A stretch of 64,000 nucleotides of DNA, taken from the NCBI RefSeq assembly GCF_014256275.1, contig NZ_JACCFE010000002.1, forward strand, positions 6,398,001 to 6,462,000, in the 5' to 3' direction. Positions 50,652-61,175 of the stretch are shown in pieces (position 1 is the first letter of the stretch; every line of letters starts with the position of its first letter). The translations under genes and the position numbers were made by a program. The notes below the pieces were generated by a model. It saw only the letters and a list, made by a program, of their open reading frames with translations. It searched no databases and was not told the DNA's origin. This DNA comes from Rhodococcus sp. 4CII (GTDB lineage: Bacteria > Actinomycetota > Actinomycetes > Mycobacteriales > Mycobacteriaceae).

Positions 50652-51617
50652 TCAGTCGCGGAATCGGTCGGTGGCCTCGACCAGGTGATGGACGATGCCG
50701 GGCTCGACGGCGGAGTGTCCTGCGTCGTCGACGATCTCGAGCCGGGAACCGGGCCAAGCCCGGTGCAGGGCCCAGGCGCTGGTCGCCGGGCACACCACGT
50801 CGTACCGCCCCTGCACGATCACACCCGGAATGCCCTCCAGGGCGGCCGCGTCGCGGAGCAGCTGGCCCTCTTCCAGGAATCCGCGGTGATGGAAATAGTG
50901 ATTCTCGATGCGGGCGAACGCCAGCGCGAACCTCGGCTGCGAGGTCTCCGCCACCCGGTCCGGCTTGGGGAGCAGGGAACTCGTGGCACCCTCCCACGTC
51001 GACCACGCGATCGCGGCACGCGTCGCAACCTCGGCGTCGCCGGAGTGGAGGAGCCGGTGGTAGGCCTCGACGAGATCGCCGCCGCGCTCCGGTTCCGGCA
51101 CCGGGGCCAGGAACTTCTCCCACAATTCGGGGAACAGATGACCGGCTCCGCCGTTGTAGTACCAGTCGATCTCGCTGCGCCGCAGCAGGAAGATGCCGCG
51201 CAGCACCAGTTCGGTGACCCGGTGCGGGTGCTGCTGCGCGTAGGCGAGTGCCAGTGTGGAACCCCACGACCCGCCGAAGACCTGCCAGCGGTCGATGCGG
51301 AGATGGTCGCGCAGAAGCTCCACGTCGTCGATCAGCCGGTCGGTGGTGTTGACCGACAAATCCGCGCCGTCGGCGACGTGGGGAGTGGAACGCCCGCATC
51401 CGCGCTGGTCGAGCAGCACGATCCGGTACACCTGTGGGTCGAAGAACTGTCGTTGCGCGGGGTCGGTGCCGCCCCCGGGCCCGCCGTGCAGGAACACGAC
51501 CGGCTTTCCGTCGGGATTGCCGCTCTGCTCCCAGTACATCTGCTGACCGTCGCCGACGGCGAGGTGCCCGAACTGGTACGGCTCGATCGGCGGATACAGG
51601 GTGCGCAGTGGGGTCAC
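50652..51617 (-). CDS. pip: Proline iminopeptidase (prolyl aminopeptidase)
   Basis: 321 residues, alpha/beta hydrolase fold of peptidase family S33. The N-terminus has YPPIEPYQFGHLAVGDGQQM and the oxyanion region VVFLHGGPGGGTDP, then the nucleophile in FGGSWGSTLALAYAQ (near residue 115). The acid and histidine are in VQGRYDVVCP and VDDAGHSAVEPG. It removes N-terminal proline from peptides in the cytoplasm. It is convergent with the RNB gene (four-base gap) and follows the lipoprotein gene. Confidence 0.92.
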   Translation of the reverse strand: MTPLRTLYPPIEPYQFGHLAVGDGQQMYWEQSGNPDGKPVVFLHGGPGGGTDPAQRQFFDPQVYRIVLLDQRGCGRSTPHVADGADLSVNTTDRLIDDVELLRDHLRIDRWQVFGGSWGSTLALAYAQQHPHRVTELVLRGIFLLRRSEIDWYYNGGAGHLFPELWEKFLAPVPEPERGGDLVEAYHRLLHSGDAEVATRAAIAWSTWEGATSSLLPKPDRVAETSQPRFALAFARIENHYFHHRGFLEEGQLLRDAAALEGIPGVIVQGRYDVVCPATSAWALHRAWPGSRLEIVDDAGHSAVEPGIVHHLVEATDRFRD

Positions 51618-51624
51618 GTCTGCC

Positions 51625-52080
51625 TCAGAACCCGATCAGGCCGGAGGCGAGATCGGGAATTTCGAGTGCGGTGATCGCCTGCTGCCGGATGTCGGGGCAG
51701 GCCGCCGTGGTGATCACGTCGATCCGGCCCCGGTCCTGCAGGAAGTCGATCGCGTTGAGGTTGTTCTTCGCGATCCATGTGCCGACCAGGCCGTTCAGCC
51801 CGGTCTTGCCGATGGTCGGCGTGTAAGTGCGCCAACTCTGCAACTGGCCTTCGAGGTCGGTGCACAGCTGGACGGCCTGCGCCTGGGTGACCCCTCCCGG
51901 CACCAGGGCGGGGCCGAGAGGGGCGGCGGTGACCGGTGCCGGGGGTGCGGTGGTGCCGGGCGCGGACGAGGTGCCCTGTCCGGCACACCCCGCGACCAAG
52001 GTCGCCGCCGCCGCCGCCCCTGCCGCGACCACGGCCAGGCGGCGTCGACGTCCGGTGCCCTGCACGCGTCGCTGTCCCAT
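51625..52080 (-). CDS. Putative lipoprotein, unknown function
   Basis: A 151-residue exported protein: the basic N-terminus MGQRRVQGTGRRRRLAVV leads to a hydrophobic stretch and the lipobox TLVAGC, then a proline/alanine-rich linker (SSAPGTTAPPAPVTAAPLG) and a small folded domain with two more cysteines. ATG 52080 is preferred over ATG 52086 because GAGGGGG then has a normal spacing. The protein is likely surface-anchored; no domain recognised. It lies between panB and pip on the same strand. Confidence 0.78.
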   Translation of the reverse strand: MGQRRVQGTGRRRRLAVVAAGAAAAATLVAGCAGQGTSSAPGTTAPPAPVTAAPLGPALVPGGVTQAQAVQLCTDLEGQLQSWRTYTPTIGKTGLNGLVGTWIAKNNLNAIDFLQDRGRIDVITTAACPDIRQQAITALEIPDLASGLIGF

Positions 52081-52125
52081 GAACATCCCCCTCGAGTGTG
52101 TGCCGGCCCGGAAGTCGAAGGCGGC

Positions 52126-52995
52126 CTAGAAGCTGTGCTCTTCCGCCGGGAACGTTCCGGCGCGCACCTCCGACGCGTAGGCGGCAGCCGCGGTGCGCAA
52201 CTCGTCACCGACGTTACCGAAGCGCTTCACGAACTTCGCCGTCTTGCCGCTGGTGTAGCCGGCCATGTCCTGCCACACCAGGACCTGGGCGTCGCATTCG
52301 ACGCCCGCGCCGATGCCGACGGTGGGGATGGTGAGCTTGCGGGTGACCTGGCCTGCGATGTCGGCGGGCACCATCTCCATGACGACGGAGAACGCGCCGG
52401 CTTCCTGCACCGCGATCGCGTCGGCGACCAACTGCTCGGCGGCGTCGCCGCGGCCCTGCACGCGGAAACCGCCGAGCGAGTTGACGCTCTGCGGGGTGAA
52501 CCCGACGTGGGCCATGACCGGAATGCCCGCTGCGGTGATGGCGGCGATCTGCGGTGCGACGCGCTCACCGCCCTCGAGCTTGACCGCGTGGGCCAGCCCT
52601 TCCTTCAGGAATCGGGTCGCGGACGCGAGGGCCTGTTCGGGGGAGCTTTCGTAGCTGCCGAACGGCAGATCCGCAACCACCAGGGCGTGCGGTGCACCGC
52701 GGACGACGCCGCGAACGAGGGGGAGCAGTTCGTCGATCGTGACGGGAACGGTGGTCTCGTAGCCGTAGACGACGTTGGCGGCCGAATCGCCGACGAGGAG
52801 GACGGGGATGCCGGCTTCCTCGAAGATGCGGGCGCTCGAATAGTCGTAGGCGGTGAGCATCGACCAGCGTTCACCCTCGGCCTTCATGGTCTGCAGGTGA
52901 TGGATCCGGGTCTTGCGCTTGGGAACGTCGTGCGAAGGTGCTGATCCGTAGAGCCGATCTTCTGACGTGCTCGCGGACGACTTGCTATCGGACAT
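52126..52995 (-). CDS. panB: PanB, ketopantoate hydroxymethyltransferase
   Basis: Adds a hydroxymethyl group from methylene-tetrahydrofolate to 2-oxoisovalerate, the first committed step to pantothenate and CoA. The 289 residues show the barrel motifs [34 protein letters not shown] (metal-binding aspartate), [23 protein letters not shown] and [24 protein letters not shown] 52995 has AAAGGG eight bases upstream. Placed as Rv2225, divergent from the CaeA-like gene. Confidence 0.95.
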   Translation of the reverse strand: MSDSKSSASTSEDRLYGSAPSHDVPKRKTRIHHLQTMKAEGERWSMLTAYDYSSARIFEEAGIPVLLVGDSAANVVYGYETTVPVTIDELLPLVRGVVRGAPHALVVADLPFGSYESSPEQALASATRFLKEGLAHAVKLEGGERVAPQIAAITAAGIPVMAHVGFTPQSVNSLGGFRVQGRGDAAEQLVADAIAVQEAGAFSVVMEMVPADIAGQVTRKLTIPTVGIGAGVECDAQVLVWQDMAGYTSGKTAKFVKRFGNVGDELRTAAAAYASEVRAGTFPAEEHSF

Positions 52996-53177
52996 CGTTG
53001 TCCCTTTCTGGCCTCGAGGCCCTTGACGGGTCCCCGGGTGCGGGTGATGACGCCTACAGTCTGCCACCGGCCCGCGGGGGAGCGAAGGGGTCGCACGCGT
53101 GCAATAGGTCACACCCGCTGCCTGGCCTCTGACCTGCGCGAAGGCTGTCTCGCCCGGAACCCTGGCACGATCGTCCT

Positions 53178-54746
53178 ATGTCGAAGAGTGCTCGGGTACC
53201 GGCCGCGTTCGCGGGGTGCATCGCCGTTGTCCTTGTCGCCGCAGGCTGTGCGGGAGGCGGACGGGACGTCGGGGAGGCCGTCGCCGAGCCACCGGCGTCC
53301 GAGGCGGCTCCCGCGGGCCCGATCCCCCCGGGGCTCGAGCAGTTCTACACGCAGCAGGTGCAGTGGGGCTCGTGCGAGGGCTACAGCACCGACGGGTCTC
53401 CGCTCGGTGACGATCTCGACTGCGCGAAGGTGACCGTGCCCAACGACTACGCGAATCCGGCGGGCGCCACCGCGCAGATCGCCGTCTCCCGGTCGAAGGC
53501 GACCGGCGACAAGGTCGGGTCGCTCCTCGTCAACCCCGGCGGTCCGGGGGCGTCGGGACTCGGACTGGCATCCGTGGCCGACGGCACCGATCTCGCCGAG
53601 CGGTTCGACGTCATCGGGTTCGATCCGCGCGGTGTCGGCGCGTCCACGCCGCAGGTGAGGTGCCTGACCGCGCCGGAGGTGGACGCGAAGCGCAAGGACG
53701 ACGACGTCGACATGAGTCCCGCCGGGATCGCGAAGACGGAGTCCGAGAACCGCGACTACGCCGACAAGTGCGCCGAACGGAGCGGCGTCGACGTGCTGGC
53801 GCACGTCGGTACGTACGACGTCGTGCGTGACATGGACGTCCTTCGTTCGGTGCTCGGTGACGAGAAGCTGAACTACCTCGGCTACTCCTACGGCACCCGG
53901 CTCGGCTCGAGGTACGCGGAGACGTTCCCGGGCAACGTGCGCGCCATGGTGCTCGACGGCGCCCTCGACCCCGAGCAGGATCCGACCGAGGAAGTGATCC
54001 TGCAGGCGGCCGGATTCCAGGACGCGTTCACCGCGTTCGCCGCCGAATGCATGCAGCAGCCGGACTGCCCGCTCGGGACCGACCCGGCGCGGGCGAATGC
54101 GAGGTTCCGGGCGCTGGTCGATCCGCTGATCGGCAAGCCCGCCGCGACCACCGACCCGCGCGGGCTCAGCTACACCGACGCGATCACCGGTGTACAGCAG
54201 GCGTTGTACTCGCCGAATCTCTGGGGTCCGCTCCGCGGGGGGCTGGCGAGCCTGCAGACGGGGACGGGTGACTCGCTGCTGATGCTGGCCGATCTCTACG
54301 AGGGCCGCGCCGACGACGGAACGTACTCGAACCTGAACGACGCCTTCAATGCCGTCCGCTGCATGGACGATCCGCCCGTCACCGACCGCGCGGTCGTCGG
54401 GGCAGCGGATGTGCGGTACCGGCAGGCGGCACCGTTCCTCGACGACGGACACGGCACCGGCAACGCACCGCTGGACGTCTGTGCGTTCTGGCACGCGCCG
54501 AATACGGGGGCGCCGCACACGGTCTCCGCCCCCGGCATCCCGCCGGTCGTCGTCGTGTCGACGACGGAGGATCCGGCGACGCCGTATCAGGCGGGCGTGG
54601 ATCTGGCGAAGCAGATGAACGGCACACTGGTCAGCTACCGGGGCACCCAGCACACCGTGGTTCTCGACGGTGAGCCGTGCGTCGACGACGCCGTCACGAA
54701 CTATCTGGTGAACCTCGCGGTGCCGCCCGCGGATCTGACGTGCTGA
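53178..54746 (+). CDS. Secreted alpha/beta hydrolase (CaeA/Hip1-like)
   Basis: 522 residues with a lipoprotein signal (FAGCIAVVLVAAGC, cysteine near residue 24). The catalytic domain has SLLVNPGGPGASGLGLASVA, the nucleophile in YLGYSYGTRLGSRYAETFPG (near 236), and the late VVVSTTEDPATPYQAG and QHTVVLDGEPC carrying acid and histidine. It belongs with the TAP-like C-terminal hydrolases. Rv2223c and Rv2224c (CaeA/Hip1, a cell-envelope serine protease) sit at the same place next to panB, and here only one copy exists. Confidence 0.88.
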   Translation: MSKSARVPAAFAGCIAVVLVAAGCAGGGRDVGEAVAEPPASEAAPAGPIPPGLEQFYTQQVQWGSCEGYSTDGSPLGDDLDCAKVTVPNDYANPAGATAQIAVSRSKATGDKVGSLLVNPGGPGASGLGLASVADGTDLAERFDVIGFDPRGVGASTPQVRCLTAPEVDAKRKDDDVDMSPAGIAKTESENRDYADKCAERSGVDVLAHVGTYDVVRDMDVLRSVLGDEKLNYLGYSYGTRLGSRYAETFPGNVRAMVLDGALDPEQDPTEEVILQAAGFQDAFTAFAAECMQQPDCPLGTDPARANARFRALVDPLIGKPAATTDPRGLSYTDAITGVQQALYSPNLWGPLRGGLASLQTGTGDSLLMLADLYEGRADDGTYSNLNDAFNAVRCMDDPPVTDRAVVGAADVRYRQAAPFLDDGHGTGNAPLDVCAFWHAPNTGAPHTVSAPGIPPVVVVSTTEDPATPYQAGVDLAKQMNGTLVSYRGTQHTVVLDGEPCVDDAVTNYLVNLAVPPADLTC

Positions 54747-54812
54747 CGCGCGCATGTGACCGGATCGACCGGCGTGCCCGCACGCTGGCCCGATGCGGAA
54801 TCCGGAATAGTC

Positions 54813-54839
54813 GAATCAACGAAGTAACACAGATTTAAC
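54813..54839. promoter_or_regulatory. Weak GlnR-like box upstream of glnA2
   Basis: GAATC, GTAAC and TTAAC stand six bases apart each, like the alternating half-sites of the nitrogen regulator GlnR (GTNAC and GAAAC), with a mismatch or more per site. It overlaps the probable -35 region of glnA2. Evidence is weak. Confidence 0.25.
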
Positions 54840-54849
54840 GAACTTTGCT

Positions 54850-54855
54850 TACTCT
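54850..54855 (+). promoter_or_regulatory. -10 element for glnA2 (leaderless type)
   Basis: TACTCT lies seven bases before ATG 54863; no ribosome site is present between them. Confidence 0.45.
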
Positions 54856-54862
54856 CGCGGAC

Positions 54863-56203
54863 ATGGATCGCCAAAAGGAATTCGTGCTTCGCACCCTCGA
54901 AGAGCGCGACATTCGGTTCGTCCGATTGTGGTTCACGGACGTTCTCGGATACCTGAAATCGGTGGCGATCGCCCCCGCGGAACTCGAGGGCGCCTTCGAG
55001 GAGGGCATCGGCTTCGACGGTTCCGCGATCGAGGGCTTCTCCCGGGTCTCCGAGGCGGACACGGTCGCGAAGCCGGACGCCTCCACGTTCCAGGTGCTGC
55101 CGTGGAGTTCGAGCAAGGGGCATCAGCACTCCGCCCGCATGTTCTGCGACATCGCCATGCCCGACGGATCCCCCTCCTGGGCGGACTCGCGGCACGTGCT
55201 GCGTCGTCAGCTGAACAAGGCGAGCGACCTCGGATTCAGCTGCTACGTGCATCCCGAGATCGAGTTCTTCCTCCTGGAGAACGGGCCGATCGACGGCACT
55301 CCGCCGAAGCCCGCAGACTCCGGCGGCTATTTCGACCAGGCCGTCCACGACTCCGCGCCCAACTTCCGCCGGCACGCCATCGACGCGCTCGAGTCGATGG
55401 GCATCTCCGTCGAGTTCAGCCATCACGAGGCCGCGCCCGGCCAGCAGGAGATCGACCTGCGGTACGCGGACGCGCTGTCGATGGCCGACAACGTGATGAC
55501 GTTCCGTTACGTCGTCAAGGAGGTCGCGATCGCCGAGGGCGTGCGCGCGACCTTCATGCCGAAGCCGTTCAGCGATCAGGCCGGATCGGCGATGCACACG
55601 CACATGAGCCTGTTCGAAGGCGACACCAACGCATTCCACAACCCGGACGATCCGATGCAGCTGTCGGAGACCGGGAAGGCGTTCATCGCCGGCATCCTCG
55701 AGCACGCCAACGAGATCAGCGCGGTCACCAACCAGTGGGTGAACTCCTACAAGCGCCTGATCCACGGCGGCGAGGCCCCGACCGCGGCGTCCTGGGGTCC
55801 GTCCAACCGGTCGGCGCTGGTCCGCGTCCCGATGTACACGCCGAACAAGGCGTCGTCGCGGCGTGTCGAGATCCGCAGCCCCGACTCGGCCTGCAACCCC
55901 TATCTGACGTTCGCGGTGCTGCTCGCTGCGGGTCTGCGGGGCATCGAGAAGGGCTACGAGCTTCCGCCCGAGGCCGAGGACGACGTGTGGGCGCTGACGT
56001 CTGCCGAGCGCCGCGCCATGGGCTACCGGGAACTGCCCGGCAACCTCGACGGCGCGCTGCGCGAGATGGAGAAGTCGGAACTGGTGGCCGAGGCGCTCGG
56101 TGAGCACGTGTTCGACTTCTTCCTGCGCAACAAGCGTCGTGAGTGGGAGGAGTACCGGAGCCACGTGACACCGTTCGAACTCAAGACGTATCTGGGGTTG
56201 TGA
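54863..56203 (+). CDS. glnA2: GlnA2, glutamine synthetase type I (alpha subgroup)
   Basis: 446 residues, glutamine synthetase family. Parts seen are [19 protein letters not shown] near the N-terminus, the metal site EGFDG-type [15 protein letters not shown], the ATP and ammonia region [37 protein letters not shown] and [12 protein letters not shown]. GlnA2 homologues in mycobacteria (Rv2222c) are accessory synthetases whose physiological role is less central than GlnA1. I chose ATG 54863 rather than the TTG at 54845 because the conserved N-terminus begins [16 protein letters not shown]. It is coupled to glnE. Confidence 0.95.
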   Translation: MDRQKEFVLRTLEERDIRFVRLWFTDVLGYLKSVAIAPAELEGAFEEGIGFDGSAIEGFSRVSEADTVAKPDASTFQVLPWSSSKGHQHSARMFCDIAMPDGSPSWADSRHVLRRQLNKASDLGFSCYVHPEIEFFLLENGPIDGTPPKPADSGGYFDQAVHDSAPNFRRHAIDALESMGISVEFSHHEAAPGQQEIDLRYADALSMADNVMTFRYVVKEVAIAEGVRATFMPKPFSDQAGSAMHTHMSLFEGDTNAFHNPDDPMQLSETGKAFIAGILEHANEISAVTNQWVNSYKRLIHGGEAPTAASWGPSNRSALVRVPMYTPNKASSRRVEIRSPDSACNPYLTFAVLLAAGLRGIEKGYELPPEAEDDVWALTSAERRAMGYRELPGNLDGALREMEKSELVAEALGEHVFDFFLRNKRREWEEYRSHVTPFELKTYLGL

Positions 56204-59200
56204 GCAAGAGCATGGTGAAGCCTCCGGCAGCGCGTTCTGCCGTTCCCGGTCCGGGTCGTCTGGGTCTCGTCGAGCCGACCGCTCCGTCCGAACTCCGCGA
56301 TCTGGGGTGGGTCGGCGAAGACAGCATCGAACTGCTCTGGTCGTTGTCGCGGGCGGCGAACGCCGATCTCGCACTCCGCACCCTGGTGCGCCTGAAGGAC
56401 GGTCTCGGCGACGAGTGGGCTGAACTCGATGCGGCGCTGCGGGCCGACAAGGGTCTGCGCGGCCGGTTGTTCGGACTGTTCGGCGCGTCCAGCGCCTTCG
56501 GCGATCACCTGGTCGCGGATCCTGCGTCGTGGAAGATCCTCGCCGGCGACGTCCGCCTGCCGTCGAAGGACGAGGCGATCGCCACGATGCTGGCCGCGGT
56601 CGGTGCCGAGCCCGAGAAGGGTACCCACCCGGACGCCAACCTCTCGCGTGCGTCGGTGACCGGACCCGAGGCCGTCGCGGCGCTGCGCAAGGCGTACCGC
56701 GACGAGCTGATGCTGCTCGCCGCCGTCGACCTCGCGGCGACCGTCGAGAATGAACCGGTACTGCCGTACCAGACGGTCGGGCACCAGCTGTCCGATCTGG
56801 CGGACGCCGCATTGAACGCCGCCCTCGCGGTGGCCGTGGCGGCCGTCTGTCCGGACGCCCCGTGCCCCGTGCGTCTGGCCGTCATCGCCATGGGCAAGTG
56901 CGGTGCGCGCGAACTCAATTACGTGAGCGACGTGGACGTTGTCTTCGTCGCCGAACCCGCCGACGCGGTCGCCAGCCGGATCGCGGGCGAGATGATGCGC
57001 GTCGGGTCGTCGGCGTTCTTCGACGTGGACGCCGCGCTGCGGCCCGAGGGCAAGCGCGGCGAACTCGTCCGCACGCTCGAATCCCACGTCACGTATTACA
57101 AGCGCTGGGCCAAGACCTGGGAATTCCAGGCACTCCTCAAGGCCCGTCCGATGATCGGCGATCGCGCGCTGGGGCAGCAGTACTTCGACGCACTCAACCC
57201 CATGGTGTGGACCGCATCGGAACGCGAGGACTTCGTGCCCGAGGTGCAGGCGATGCGTCGCCGGGTGGAGGAGATGGTTCCGCCCGAACTCCGCGAACGC
57301 GAACTGAAACTCGGCCGGGGTAGTCTGCGCGACGTCGAGTTCGCCGTCCAGCTCCTGCAACTCGTGCACGGCCGCGCTGACGAGGCTCTGCACGTCCAGA
57401 GCACCATCGACGCCCTCACCGCACTCGCCGCCCGTGGCTACGTGGGCCGCGACGACGCCGCGAATCTCGCTGCGTCCTACGAGTTCCTGCGATTGCTCGA
57501 GCACCGGCTGCAGTTGCAGAAACTGCGTCGCACGCACACCCTGCCACCTGCCGACGACGAGGAAGCGCTGCGCTGGCTGGCGCGGGCCGCTCACATGCGG
57601 CCCGACGGCAGCAAGGACGCACTCGGCGTTCTCAACGCGGAGATCAAACGCAACGCGCACCGGGTCCGCCGGCTGCACGCCAAGCTGTTCTACCGTCCGC
57701 TGCTCGAGTCGGTGGCGCGCATCGACAAGGAAGCCCTGCGGCTGAGCCCGGATGCGGCCATCCGCCAGCTGGCGGCGCTGGGCTACATCGCCCCGGAGAA
57801 CGCGCTCGGACACCTCACCGCACTCACCAGCGGTGCGTCCCGCAAGGGCCGCATCCAGGCGCTGCTGCTGCCGACGCTGCTCGAATCGCTCGCCGACACA
57901 CCGGATCCCGATGCCGGACTGCTCGCCTACCGGCGGCTGTCCGACGCGATGACCGATCAGACGTGGTTCCTTCGCCTGCTGCGCGACGAGGCGTCGGTCG
58001 CCGAGCGGCTGATGACGGTGCTGGGATCGTCCGCGTACGTCCCGGATCTGCTGATCAAGGCACCTGACGTGGTGCGGTTGTTCGCGGATTCGCCGGCCGG
58101 GCCCCGACTTCTGGAGTCGAAGCCCGAGGACGTCGCGCGCGGCATCCTCACGGCGTCGGCACGTCACGACGACCCGACCCGTGCGATCGCCGCGGCTCGG
58201 TCGCTGCGGCGGTACGAGCTCGCCCGCATCGCGTCCGCGGACATCCTCGGCATGCTCGACGTACCCGGCGTCTGCCAGGCCCTGTCGTCCGTGTGGGCGG
58301 CCGTGCTCAACGCCGCCCTGGCGGCCGTGATCAAGGCGAGCGAGAAAGAACTCGGCACGCCCGCTCCCGCGACCTTCACGGTGATCGGAATGGGCAGGCT
58401 CGGCGGCGGCGAACTCGGCTACGGATCGGACGCGGACGTGCTGTTCGTGTGCGAGCCGCGCGAGGGAATCGACGAGACCGTCGCCGTCAAGTGGGCCAAC
58501 AGCATCGGTGACAAGGTCCGCGCCCTGCTCGGTGCGCCCAGCACCGATCCGCCGCTCGAGGTCGACACGGGACTGCGACCGGAGGGGCGGAGCGGCCCCA
58601 TGGTGCGCACGCTGGCGTCCTACGAGGCGTACTACGCGCAGTGGGCGCAGGCCTGGGAGATCCAGGCGCTGCTGCGCGCGCACCACGTCGCGGGCGACGC
58701 CGATCTGGGACTGCGATTCCTGCACATGATCGACAAGACGCGCTACCCGGAGGGCGGGGTGTCGGAGCAGGCGGTTCGCGAGATCCGGCGCATCAAGGCC
58801 CGGGTGGATTCCGAGCGACTGCCGCGGGGCGCCGATCCCGCGACCCACACCAAGCTCGGTCGCGGAGGTCTCGCCGACATCGAATGGACGGTGCAGCTGA
58901 TCCAGCTCCGCCATGCGCACGAGATCGAGTCGCTGCACAACACGTCGACACTCGAAACGCTCGACGCGATCGGCGCGGCCGAATTGCTCAGCGAGTCCGA
59001 CGTAGAACTGCTGCGCGACGCGTGGATCACCGCGACGAAGGCCCGTAATTGCCTCGTGCTCGTCCGCGGCAAGGCCACCGATCAGCTTCCCGGTTCGGGG
59101 CGCGTCCTGTCCGCGGTCGCGCAGATCGCCGGCTGGGGCGGCGGCGACGCCGGCGAGTTCCTGGACCATTACCTGCGGGTGACCCGGCGGGCCAAGGCTG

Positions 59201-59226
59201 TGGTGGAGAGAGTCTTCGGGGAGTGA
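56200..59226 (+). CDS. glnE: GlnE, glutamine synthetase adenylyltransferase/adenylyl-removing enzyme
   Basis: 1008 residues that add or remove AMP on glutamine synthetase according to nitrogen state. Two nucleotidyltransferase domains are seen: the first with [23 protein letters not shown] (quoted in part, [15 protein letters not shown]) around residue 235, the second with [20 protein letters not shown] around residue 730; each is followed by conserved helical parts ([20 protein letters not shown] and [19 protein letters not shown]). GTG 56200 overlaps the glnA2 stop; ATG 56212 is an alternative. Corresponds to Rv2221c. Confidence 0.95.
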   Translation: MSKSMVKPPAARSAVPGPGRLGLVEPTAPSELRDLGWVGEDSIELLWSLSRAANADLALRTLVRLKDGLGDEWAELDAALRADKGLRGRLFGLFGASSAFGDHLVADPASWKILAGDVRLPSKDEAIATMLAAVGAEPEKGTHPDANLSRASVTGPEAVAALRKAYRDELMLLAAVDLAATVENEPVLPYQTVGHQLSDLADAALNAALAVAVAAVCPDAPCPVRLAVIAMGKCGARELNYVSDVDVVFVAEPADAVASRIAGEMMRVGSSAFFDVDAALRPEGKRGELVRTLESHVTYYKRWAKTWEFQALLKARPMIGDRALGQQYFDALNPMVWTASEREDFVPEVQAMRRRVEEMVPPELRERELKLGRGSLRDVEFAVQLLQLVHGRADEALHVQSTIDALTALAARGYVGRDDAANLAASYEFLRLLEHRLQLQKLRRTHTLPPADDEEALRWLARAAHMRPDGSKDALGVLNAEIKRNAHRVRRLHAKLFYRPLLESVARIDKEALRLSPDAAIRQLAALGYIAPENALGHLTALTSGASRKGRIQALLLPTLLESLADTPDPDAGLLAYRRLSDAMTDQTWFLRLLRDEASVAERLMTVLGSSAYVPDLLIKAPDVVRLFADSPAGPRLLESKPEDVARGILTASARHDDPTRAIAAARSLRRYELARIASADILGMLDVPGVCQALSSVWAAVLNAALAAVIKASEKELGTPAPATFTVIGMGRLGGGELGYGSDADVLFVCEPREGIDETVAVKWANSIGDKVRALLGAPSTDPPLEVDTGLRPEGRSGPMVRTLASYEAYYAQWAQAWEIQALLRAHHVAGDADLGLRFLHMIDKTRYPEGGVSEQAVREIRRIKARVDSERLPRGADPATHTKLGRGGLADIEWTVQLIQLRHAHEIESLHNTSTLETLDAIGAAELLSESDVELLRDAWITATKARNCLVLVRGKATDQLPGSGRVLSAVAQIAGWGGGDAGEFLDHYLRVTRRAKAVVERVFGE

Positions 59227-60188
59227 TCGTCACCTGGGGGGTGCGCGCGCTGACCGCCCTCGGGTGGCTCGCGGTGCTCGTCGGCGTGTTCGGCGTGGCG
59301 CTGCGATTCCTCGACGTCCAGAACCAGCGTCTGCTCGTCCTGGCATCCGCGGCGCCCTACCTCATGGCGGCGGCCGCGATCGGGGTGTTGTTGCTCGGAA
59401 TCACCCGGCACTGGATCGGTTTCGGCGCGGCGCTGGCGGTGGCCGCGGTCGCCACGCTGTCGCAGGCACCGCTGTACGTGGCGAACGGTTCGGTGACGGC
59501 GTCCGGGCCGGAACTGACGGTGATGCAGGCCAACATCTGGCTCGGCAACGCGGACGCCGATGCGCTCGTCCGGCAGATCCGGGATCGGGACGTCGACGTG
59601 CTCACGGTCGACGAACTCACACCGGAGGCCGTCGACCGGTTGGTGGCCGCGGGAATCGATGCAGCCCTGCCGTTCTCGTTCCTGATGCCGGGCGGCGGCG
59701 GCGAGGGAACGGGGATCTGGAGCCGGTACCCGCTGACCGACAAGGTCCACCACTCCGAATTCGTGCTGTCCGCTCTGTCGGCCCGGATGGAACTCCCGGA
59801 CGGTACGAGCACGGCGCTGTACGCGTTCCACCCCGTCCCGCCGTGGCCGTCGGATCCGTCCCTGTGGTCACGCGAGATGGACCGGATCAAGACGATTCTC
59901 GATGCCGTCCCCGCCGACTCCGGTCCGGTGATCGTCAGCGGCGACTTCAACTCCACCCGCGACCACGTCAAATACCGGAATCTCGTGACCGGACGGTACC
60001 GGGACGCCGCCGACGAGGTGGGCGCCGGAATCCAGAACACGTATCCCGCCGACCGGCAACCGTTCCCGCCGATGATCGCCATCGATCACATCGTCACCAG
60101 TGGTGCGCAGGCGCAGTCCGTGGACTCGGTGGTGGTGACGGGTTCGGATCACCGCGGCCTGATCGCGAGGATCACCCTCGGCGGCTGA
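59223..60188 (+). CDS. Endonuclease/exonuclease/phosphatase-family membrane protein
   Basis: 321 residues. The first about 95 hold three membrane spans ([59 protein letters not shown]). The rest is an EEP-fold domain with [46 protein letters not shown] and the final [10 protein letters not shown] carrying the metal and catalytic histidine/aspartates. Membrane-linked EEP proteins act as nucleases or phosphodiesterases; the substrate is unknown. GTG 59223 overlaps the glnE stop, suggesting coupling. Confidence 0.87.
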   Translation: MIVTWGVRALTALGWLAVLVGVFGVALRFLDVQNQRLLVLASAAPYLMAAAAIGVLLLGITRHWIGFGAALAVAAVATLSQAPLYVANGSVTASGPELTVMQANIWLGNADADALVRQIRDRDVDVLTVDELTPEAVDRLVAAGIDAALPFSFLMPGGGGEGTGIWSRYPLTDKVHHSEFVLSALSARMELPDGTSTALYAFHPVPPWPSDPSLWSREMDRIKTILDAVPADSGPVIVSGDFNSTRDHVKYRNLVTGRYRDAADEVGAGIQNTYPADRQPFPPMIAIDHIVTSGAQAQSVDSVVVTGSDHRGLIARITLGG

Positions 60189-60191
60189 CCG

Positions 60192-61175
60192 TCACGGGAG
60201 GGTGACGAACCCCTTGTCCACCAGCCAGTCCCGGGCCACGTCCGCCGGTTCCTCGCCCTCGACGTCGACCCGGCGGTTCAGTTCGGTGATCTCCTCGTTG
60301 GTCAGCGCCGCGGAGATCGGCGCCATCACCTCCGCCACCTGCGGATGTGCCTCGGCGAAATCCTTGCGCATGGTGATCGCCGGGTTGTATTTCGGGAAGA
60401 ACTGGCGATCGTCGTCCAGCAGCACCAGATCGAGCGCGATGATGCGGCCGTCAGTCGTGAACACCTCGCCGAACTTGCACTGCGTCCCGTCCGCGGTGGC
60501 CTGATAGATGATGCCGGTCTGCAGGATCTGGCGGTTCGCGCGGGCCGGATCGAAACCGTACTTCTCGGCCATACCGGGGAAGCCGTCCTGGCGGACGTTG
60601 AACTCGGTCTCCACGCACGTCGTCGCCGCGGCGGGATCACGGTTGACGAGGTCCGCGTACTGGGACAACGTGGTGACCCCCGTCTCCTCCGCGGTCTGCC
60701 TGCTCGTCGCCAGTGCGTAGGTGTTGTTCATCGGGGCCGGATCCACCCACACCATGCCGTTGCGTTCGAGATCCTCGTCGCGGACCGCCTCGAACTGCGC
60801 GGTCGGGTCCGGGATCGGGATCTCGTTGCCGAGGTAGTTGATCCACCCGGTCCCGGTGTACTCGTAGGTGACGTCGATCTGACCGTCCAGTTGCGCGTCC
60901 CGCGTGCTGTTGGACCCCTGGATGTTGGTGAGGTCGCGGACATCTGCGCCGGCGGCGCTCAGCGCGAACTCGATGATGTACCCGAGGGTGACCTGCTCGG
61001 TGAAATCCTTGGAACCGACCGTGATCTTGACACCCTCGAGTTCGGGGACCGGCTGGATGCTGCCCGGTTCCACCGACAGCGGCAGGGCCCCACCGGATTC
61101 GAGACCACACGACGCGGCGAGGACCCCGCACAGCGTCACTGCCGTCGCGGCGATCGCCTTCCGGACGAGGTTCAT
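60192..61175 (-). CDS. OpuCC/ProX-type glycine betaine/osmoprotectant-binding lipoprotein
   Basis: Substrate-binding protein of the osmoprotectant ABC system, 327 residues. The lipobox is VLAASC near residue 22 after a basic start MNLVRKAIAATAVTLCG. The binding domain has ITVGSKDFTEQVTLGYIIEF, QIDVTYEYTGTGWINYLG, and an acidic and aromatic pocket in VWVDPAPMNNTYALATS. Its start ATG 61175 overlaps the permease stop. Expected ligands are glycine betaine, choline, carnitine or related osmolytes; which one cannot be said. Confidence 0.92.
   Translation of the reverse strand: MNLVRKAIAATAVTLCGVLAASCGLESGGALPLSVEPGSIQPVPELEGVKITVGSKDFTEQVTLGYIIEFALSAAGADVRDLTNIQGSNSTRDAQLDGQIDVTYEYTGTGWINYLGNEIPIPDPTAQFEAVRDEDLERNGMVWVDPAPMNNTYALATSRQTAEETGVTTLSQYADLVNRDPAAATTCVETEFNVRQDGFPGMAEKYGFDPARANRQILQTGIIYQATADGTQCKFGEVFTTDGRIIALDLVLLDDDRQFFPKYNPAITMRKDFAEAHPQVAEVMAPISAALTNEEITELNRRVDVEGEEPADVARDWLVDKGFVTLP

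Noticed and set aside
56023..59169. A 1048-codon open frame on the minus strand opposite glnE
   Set aside because: GlnE has a complete set of motifs in the plus frame; the reverse frame is open only because of high GC at third positions.
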